A DNA stretch of 5,366 nt from Mycobacterium sp. (GTDB lineage: Bacteria; Actinomycetota; Actinomycetes; Mycobacteriales; Mycobacteriaceae). Position numbers and translations under genes: made by a program. The notes under the pieces are model-generated. The model saw nothing but the letters and a program-made list of their open reading frames with translations, had not been told where the DNA came from and made no database searches. Positions 1 through 3,368 of the stretch are shown here, piece after piece. The DNA is taken from contig JAQTVU010000218.1 in NCBI GenBank assembly GCA_028706695.1, forward strand, positions 1 through 5,366, given 5' to 3'. Every line of letters begins with the position of its first letter. Within the stretch, counting starts at the first letter, position 1.

Positions 1-1052
1 CGATGCTCGCCGCCGCCGCGGCGTGGCACCATCTGAGCCTCGAGCTGGACGAGTCGGTGCGCGGCCACACCTCGGTGTTGACGTCGCTGGGCGAAACCTG
101 GCGAGGTCCGGCCGCGACGGCGATGGGGCGGGCCGCCGCGCCCTACGTGGACTGGATGGACGTCATCGCCGCGCGGTGTCAGCAGGTCGGCTCGTCGGTG
201 CACGCGGTCGTCGCGGCGTTCGAGTCGACGCGCTTCGCGGTTGTGCACCCGTGCGTGGTCTTCGCCAATCGGACACGGCTGGTGTTTCTGCTGGCCACCA
301 ACTTCTTCGGGATCAACCTCCCAACGATCGCCGAAACCGAGGCCGAATACCAGGCCATGTGGGCGAACAACTCAGCGGCGATGTATCGATATGCCGCATC
401 CTCGGCGAACGCCGTCATTCCGGTGCAGTTCTCGTCACCGCCGCCGATCGCCAACCCGGCGGGCCTAGCGGGCCCGGCCGCTGTGGCTCCGTCCGCCAGC
501 TCCTCCGGCCTGCTCACGTCGATACCCGCCGCCGCCGGGGACCTTGTCGACAGTGCTTGGTTCCAGCTGGCCAACGCCTGGCTGAACCAGGGCGTCGCCG
601 CGGGCGGATTTCCGGTCAACATGCTGGCCGTGCTGGCGGTGATGAGCCAGGCCCAAGGGTTACAGTCGTTAGGCGGCGACATCGGCGCCGGGCTGTCGCA
701 GAGCGCGGCGGACTTCGCGGCGGTGGAGGCCCGATTGGCCGGCGCGCTCGGCGCCGCCGGATCGGCTTGGGCGCCAACGGGGTCGATGGGCGGGGCGGTT
801 CTGGTGGGCAAGCTGATGACACCGCCCTCGGTGGTGGGGCTGCTGCCGGCCTCGGAGCCACAGGTTCGGCTCGTGTCCGCGGTTTCCCCGCTCTCCGCGG
901 ACTTCTCCCGGATGCCCATTGCGATGCCTCCGGCGGGCAGGGCGCCGGCGTCGGCAGGTGGCCGCCGCCGCGGCGGGCGGGACTACGACGATATCCAGCT
1001 CGGGTCGGAGCTTTTGGGCACGGTCATGCAGCGGCCGCCGTCGGCAGGATGA
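1..1052 (+). CDS. PPE family protein, N-terminus outside window
   Basis: PPE proteins are mycobacterial proteins exported by type VII (ESX) systems, usually as a heterodimer with a PE partner, and act at the cell envelope or outside the cell. The visible part is 349 aa after a split codon at 1-2. It opens within the conserved segment ending SMLAAAAAW, so about 25 residues including the Pro-Pro-Glu signature are missing upstream. Counting the Met at position 3 as residue 1, it shows the WxG turn (W33-R-G35), the APYVDWM helix (46-52), the family core ATNFFGINLPTIAETEAEY (98-116) and MYRYAASS (127-134). A low-complexity Ala/Gly/Pro middle follows. The C-terminus ends in MQRPPSAG, like the PPE-SVP subgroup, but the expected GxxSVPxxW motif is only weakly represented by GKLMTPPSVVG (about 266-276). 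No PE gene is visible; one could lie upstream. The downstream neighbour is convergent. The reading frame is intact and ends with TGA. Membership in the family is secure; the individual PPE number cannot be assigned. Confidence 0.95.
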   Translation, partial: MLAAAAAWHHLSLELDESVRGHTSVLTSLGETWRGPAATAMGRAAAPYVDWMDVIAARCQQVGSSVHAVVAAFESTRFAVVHPCVVFANRTRLVFLLATNFFGINLPTIAETEAEYQAMWANNSAAMYRYAASSANAVIPVQFSSPPPIANPAGLAGPAAVAPSASSSGLLTSIPAAAGDLVDSAWFQLANAWLNQGVAAGGFPVNMLAVLAVMSQAQGLQSLGGDIGAGLSQSAADFAAVEARLAGALGAAGSAWAPTGSMGGAVLVGKLMTPPSVVGLLPASEPQVRLVSAVSPLSADFSRMPIAMPPAGRAPASAGGRRRGGRDYDDIQLGSELLGTVMQRPPSAG

Positions 1053-1064
1053 CCGGTTGTGGTA

Positions 1065-1088
1065 GCGCGCGAGCCGCGCTCGGCGCGC
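1065..1088. terminator. GC-rich hairpin between convergent genes, possible terminator
   Basis: GCGCGCGAG (1065-1073) pairs with CTCG at 1079-1082 and CGCGC at 1084-1088, leaving a 5-nt loop and one bulged G at 1083, so the stem is 9 bp. It lies 12 nt after the PPE stop codon. No U-tract follows on either strand, so it is not a classical intrinsic terminator; U-less hairpins have been proposed to serve in mycobacteria. It also overlaps the tail of the ATPase relic, so the symmetry could be incidental in GC-rich DNA. Confidence 0.3.
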
Positions 1089-1422
1089 GCCTCATGCGCG
1101 TCACCCAGGGCGGCGTTGAGCACCAGGATGGGATGGATGATGACGCCGATCACTGCGGCGTCGACCGGCCAGCTGGCGGCCCCGTCGGCGACCACATCGC
1201 GACCGAGGCGACCAGGGCGCCCAGCAGCAGGTAGATCAACGGGCCGTGGAACAGCGCGACGACCTTCCGCCACGCCGGGACGGGCGGCACGCTGTCGATG
1301 TCGTTGGGCCCCATCGCGGTCGGCCGCCGCGCGGTCAGCCCACGCGCCGAGTCACTGTCCACGCGCCGCACCACAGCCGCGTCGAGCAGCGCGGGAGCGG
1401 GGTCGACGAGCGTGCGGATCAC
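1076..1422 (-). pseudogene. Truncated, frameshifted N-terminus of a CtpF-like cation-transporting P-type ATPase
   Basis: Full-length members are about 850-900 aa membrane pumps that use ATP to move cations such as Ca2+. Only the first 115 or so residues remain. The relic starts with GTG at 1422, overlapping the stop codon of the upstream DUF5994 gene in a GTGA arrangement that implies translational coupling. The first frame (1422-1199) encodes the N-terminal cytoplasmic domain, including ARGLTARR and MGPNDI, then PAWRKVVALFHGPLIYLLLG, which matches the start of transmembrane helix M1. After about 1199 that frame runs off into unrelated residues and stops near 1150. The homology resumes in another frame from 1198 as DVVADGAASWPVDAAVIGV, then LVLNAALG and EARAER, which correspond to helix M2 and its exit. 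Homology ends near 1076, just before the PPE gene. Everything downstream (PGD, TGES, DKTGT, GDGVND) is absent. It cannot make a pump. Assignment to the P2/CtpF group rests on the FHxPLIYxLL and VDAAVI...NA..G...EA(R/K)AE patterns. Confidence 0.8.
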
Positions 1423-2018
1423 CGGGACTCGACGGCCCGGCCCGTGCGGGATTCCAGCATGCGGTTGCGCACGATGTGTTCGACCAGGATCGGCACGAAC
1501 GTCTGCAACGGCGCGTGGGCGAACTGTCGCGCGGCCTCCTCGGTCCACCGCCTGATCTCGGCGGCCCGGCTCTCGCCGCCACCCTCGTGGCGGGCGAGCG
1601 TGTCGGCGATGTCGGCCAGCGACCGCGCCGCGGTGGACTGGGCGGGCGGGTGCGGGACGTCGTCGCTGTGCGCCTCCTCCAGCGCGTGCCGGGCGACGTC
1701 ATCGCCGGCGTCGTGACGGATGACGTGCAGGGTGAGGTGGTGGCCGTTCTCGCCGATCAGGATGACGCTGGCCGGCTCGTCGCAGGTGAAGCCGAGCAGC
1801 TCGACGGTGTGCCCGGCGATCTGGACCAGCGGCGGCGTCTCGTCCCAGCCGTTGCGGCGGTAGCCCACCAGCACCACGCGTCCAAGCCGGTCGGACACCG
1901 ACGCCAGCAGGCCGGGCAGCTCCTCGACCAGGTGCCGCGACCGCGGCCACCAGGCGCCGTCGAAGTGCTCGGAGGCCGGCCGCTTCGGGGTGAGCGTCAC
2001 TCGGGTGTCGCCATTCAT
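1419..2018 (-). CDS. DUF5994-like protein with C-terminal helical domain
   Basis: This 199-aa protein has no known biochemical function. The N-terminal half resembles the actinobacterial DUF5994 family: VTLTPKRP (7-14), the hallmark DGAWWPRS (20-27), LVEELPGLLASV (30-41), GRVVLVGYRRNGWD (46-59) and LTLHVIR (95-101). The C-terminal part (about 130-188) is predicted helical, with WTEEAARQFAHAPLQTFVPI and LVEHIVRNRM. It resembles the small three-helix bundle dimerisation domains found alone or fused to other actinobacterial proteins. There is no signal peptide or membrane helix, so it is probably cytoplasmic. The start at 2018 was chosen over upstream in-frame codons (to 2186) because recognisable homology begins there and an AGGTG Shine-Dalgarno lies 6 nt before it. 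The stop overlaps the GTG of the ATPase relic by 4 bases, so it was once the first gene of a coupled pair. The frame is intact, unlike its neighbours on both sides. Family membership is from memory of the motif, not a search. Confidence 0.8.
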   Translation of the reverse strand: MNGDTRVTLTPKRPASEHFDGAWWPRSRHLVEELPGLLASVSDRLGRVVLVGYRRNGWDETPPLVQIAGHTVELLGFTCDEPASVILIGENGHHLTLHVIRHDAGDDVARHALEEAHSDDVPHPPAQSTAARSLADIADTLARHEGGGESRAAEIRRWTEEAARQFAHAPLQTFVPILVEHIVRNRMLESRTGRAVESR

Positions 2019-2023
2019 CTCAA

Positions 2024-2029
2024 TCACCT
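2024..2029 (-). promoter_or_regulatory. Ribosome binding site of the DUF5994-like gene
   Basis: On the minus strand AGGTGA (2029-2024) lies just before ATG at 2018, with 6 nt between AGGTG and the start. It decides the start at 2018 rather than the longer forms, which have no comparable site. Confidence 0.65.
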
Positions 2030-2040
2030 GTCCATCCTGG

Positions 2041-2067
2041 GATCGGTCGGCCCTTGGATCGGTCGGC
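2041..2067. repeat. 11-bp direct repeat just upstream of the DUF5994-like gene
   Basis: GATCGGTCGGC occurs at 2041-2051 and exactly again at 2057-2067, a 16-bp period with a 5-bp spacer. On the minus strand the copies read GCCGACCGATC and end 23 nt before the start codon at 2018. The position suits an operator, or spacing around promoter elements, for that gene. No protein can be named as the binder. Confidence 0.5.
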
Positions 2068-2239
2068 GCTGCCCCAGCCCGGACGCGCGGGCGCGCAGCT
2101 CGGGAGCCGTCGCCGACGCCTGGCTGCCACCGCGGCGGCCAGACCGTCGCCGCCCGCCGCGGCGTCCCGGTCACGCTGGCCATCACCCGGCCCGAGGTGG
2201 CGCCGACTGTGGTGGAGCCGCCGCGGATCCCGGTCGCAC

Positions 2240-2634
2240 GCCACAGCTGCTCTGCCTCGCGAGGGCGTCCAGCAGCGCATCGGGCCGCCGGTCAGCGAAA
2301 GACCGAGCCTGGCGGTGGCGGCCGCGGCCGCCACCGCCAGGCCCATCAGCAGCGCGTCGTCGCCCGGCGAGCTGGCCGGGGCCGCCGAGCGGGCCGCGCC
2401 CGGCCCCACCGTTCGGTGTCCGCGACGATCCGGCACAGCATCCCCAGCGAGGTCCCGCCAGCGGGATCGGCGTCCGGGGTGACCAGCCGCGGCGTGGGCC
2501 AACGACGTGCCGTGGGCCGTGCCGGTCACGACGTTGTCCACCGTGACCGCGATGCGGATGCCGTCGGAGACATGTACGCGATCCTTGCTCACACCGCGGT
2601 TCACCGCGGCCGTTCGGACGGTGACACCCGAAGC
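2240..2634 (-). pseudogene. Degraded minus-strand coding region in three frames, identity uncertain
   Basis: Protein-like fragments with high third-position GC appear in different frames, which suggests a gene or genes broken by indels. One frame (from 2634, with a possible GTG start at 2604) gives SKDRVHVSDGIRIAVTVDN. A second (2486-2403) gives LVTPDADPAGGTSLGML followed by CRIVADTERWG. The first frame then resumes at about 2364-2281 with GDDALLMGLAVAAAAATARL and LSLTGGP. A third (2281-2240) gives DALLDALARQ. The second fragment resembles the C-terminal end of RsbW-type anti-sigma or HATPase_c_2 domains (glycine-rich turn, then a helix ending in RWG), but only weakly. No single product is recognised. 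It lies upstream of, and on the same strand as, the DUF5994-like gene, so it may have headed the same operon. An alternative is non-coding GC-rich DNA whose open frames are accidental. Confidence 0.4.
2307..2342. repeat. Perfect 36-bp palindrome (18-bp arms, no spacer)
   Basis: The left arm GCCTGGCGGTGGCGGCCG (2307-2324) is the exact reverse complement of 2325-2342. Every one of the 18 pairs was checked; symmetry breaks at A2306/C2343. No T-tract follows, so it does not look like an intrinsic terminator. It lies inside the degraded minus-strand region, where it would encode an alanine-rich stretch. It may be a cruciform-prone fold-back duplication, a repeated palindromic element or a large operator. 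Confidence 0.85.
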
Positions 2635-2682
2635 CTAACCGGCGGCGGCGGTGCGCGCAGTCGATCGGGCCCATCTTCGTGT

Positions 2683-2702
2683 CGGGTGGCTTTCGTCCCT
2701 AG
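2683..2702. promoter_or_regulatory. Candidate DosR (dormancy) box in divergent control region
   Basis: GTGGCTTTCGTCCC (2686-2699) matches 11 of 14 positions of the central part of the published DosR consensus, GGGACTWWAGTCCC. The right half-site GTCCC is perfect and the left half-site is degenerate. DosR is the response regulator that switches on the mycobacterial hypoxia and nitric oxide regulon. The box lies between leftward genes (the degraded region and the DUF5994-like gene) and the rightward phoU relic, so it could have served either direction. One imperfect site in GC-rich DNA is only moderate evidence. Confidence 0.4.
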
Positions 2703-2722
2703 CCGAAAGCGCTGCCACGGCG

Positions 2723-2728
2723 TTGAAT
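2723..2728 (+). promoter_or_regulatory. Possible -10 element for the rightward transcript
   Basis: TTGAAT matches TATAAT at four of six positions. A transcription start near 2735 would put the centre of the candidate DosR box at about -42.5, the usual spacing for an activating DosR site. The CGCGCG-GTTT-CGCGCG hairpin at 2733-2748 would then be at the very 5' end of the transcript. For the opposite direction, TAGGCT at 2637-2632 fits TAnnnT, but the box would be further upstream. Confidence 0.25.
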
Positions 2729-2760
2729 TCGGCGCGCGGTTTCGCGCGACAACGTTACCT

Positions 2761-2765
2761 GGAGG
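2761..2765 (+). promoter_or_regulatory. Shine-Dalgarno facing a lost start codon of phoU
   Basis: GGAGG lies 8 nt before ATC CGA TAC (2774-2782). Mycobacterial PhoU/PhoY proteins usually begin Met-Arg and soon have Tyr. The ribosome site is therefore well placed for a start where ATG appears to have become ATC. There is no ATG, GTG or TTG at normal spacing. Confidence 0.4.
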
Positions 2766-2773
2766 TTACGGCG

Positions 2774-3138
2774 ATCCGATACGGGAGCAGATCGAGAAGA
2801 AGGCGTTTGCCCTGGTGGCGCTGCAGCAGCCGGTGGCCGACATGGCCGCGGTGGCGAACACGTTGGGCGACAACGCCAGACAGGTGCTGATCGCTCATGA
2901 CTCGCAGCAGGCCGCGCGGCTGCACGAACGCGACGACGCGATGGACGCGCTGTACCGGGGGCCGCTTGGCGTGCTGCTGGGCCGGGAGTGGAAGGAAAGC
3001 GTCTCCGTCGGTGTCGAATTGGCGCTGCTCGGCCGCTTCTACGAGCGTTTCGCCGACCACGCCGTGGAGATCGGCCGCCGCGTCATCGTCGCGGACAGCG
3101 GCACGTTGCCGGCCGAGGACGAGAGCTCCACCTACTGA
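2774..3138 (+). pseudogene. phoU: Relic of a PhoU/PhoY-family phosphate regulator
   Basis: PhoU proteins are cytoplasmic helical-bundle proteins of about 215 aa that restrain the Pst phosphate transporter and the PhoR/SenX3 sensor kinase when phosphate is plentiful. Only about 120 codons remain. REQIEKKAFALVALQQPVA (about 2782-2838) matches the end of the first helical repeat. It jumps directly to DMAAVANTLGDNARQVL (from 2839), which belongs to the second repeat, so about 50 residues starting with the usual DLR segment are missing, in frame. The rest is well conserved, including the metal-binding type motifs ERDDAMDALY and GRFYERFADHAVEIGRRVI, ending EDESSTY and TGA. The first 45 or so residues are absent, and no start codon follows the Shine-Dalgarno at 2761. 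An internal ATG at 2842 could give a 98-aa C-terminal half, but it has no ribosome site. The upstream part of the same open frame (from 1990) is antisense to other genes and not PhoU. Confidence 0.75.
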
Positions 3139-3172
3139 CGCGGCGTGCAGACGACGTGTTCCGAGGAGCATT

Positions 3173-3216
3173 TGTTCGGCGGCACGTCACTCCCACGTCG
3201 CTTTCAGCGCCGAACA
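3173..3216 (+). promoter_or_regulatory. Inverted repeat in the region before mgtA
   Basis: TGTTCGGCG (3173-3181) is the exact reverse complement of CGCCGAACA (3208-3216), giving a 9-bp stem with a 26-nt loop, 34 nt after the phoU stop. The stretch 3139-3368 otherwise holds no clear gene. The structure could end phoU transcription or fold as part of an mgtA leader. It does not match the conserved parts of the magnesium M-box (ykoK) riboswitch as far as can be judged by eye. Confidence 0.35.
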
Positions 3217-3280
3217 TTCCAGGTGCGCCGGGACCCGATGAAGCCACGCCGGGTCGCGCCGCCGATGCGGGAGGTTGTCA

Positions 3281-3350
3281 ATTCCACTTGAACATCAGTC
3301 GCCGTGCGCCATGATCACCACCACCTTCGAGACGGACCTGATGTCGCGGG
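3281..3350 (+). other. Possible out-of-frame true 5' end of mgtA
   Basis: From 3311, ATG opens a frame with very high third-position GC that reads MITTTFETDLMSR and then loses coding character near 3350, the point where the mgtA frame takes on such character (AGGGVKLVGG). This is what an N-terminus split by a small indel would look like. GGGAGG (3269-3274) followed after 6 nt by ATT (3281), in the same frame as the ATG, may be an older start. Without homologues this remains a suggestion. Confidence 0.3.
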
Positions 3351-3368
3351 TTCCTGGCCGGCGGCGGC

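Noticed and set aside
179..919. Minus-strand open frame of 246 aa opposite the PPE gene
   Set aside because: Mirror of the PPE coding frame with no domain of its own.
2378..2407. 7-bp inverted repeat GGGGCCG / CGGCCCC
   Set aside because: Short arms of pure G and C with a 16-nt loop are expected by chance at this base composition.
1059..2546. Long + strand open frame of 495 aa
   Set aside because: Arg/Pro/Ala-rich with no recognisable domain, antisense to the clearly homologous DUF5994-like gene and ATPase relic; a typical shadow frame of high-GC DNA.
2594..2609. CCGCGGT-TC-ACCGCGG hairpin near the possible GTG at 2604
   Set aside because: A 7-bp arm with a 2-nt loop built from the palindromic CCGCGG; common in GC-rich DNA and with no supporting context.
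1990..2760. N-terminal two thirds of a 382-aa + strand open frame ending in phoU
   Set aside because: Only the part after about 2774 matches PhoU. The earlier part is low-complexity and overlaps opposite-strand coding fragments and the control region.
3172..3288. Small TTG-started ORF with a GAGGAG just upstream, as an mgtA leader peptide
   Set aside because: The spacing from GAGGAG to TTG is only 3 nt, codon use is mixed, the 38-aa Arg-rich product has no known relative, and it overlaps the inverted repeat.
3139..3310. Magnesium M-box riboswitch before mgtA
   Set aside because: I looked for the conserved ykoK/M-box core (AGGTGAGGCTCC-like and related blocks) and did not see it. A covariance model search would settle this.
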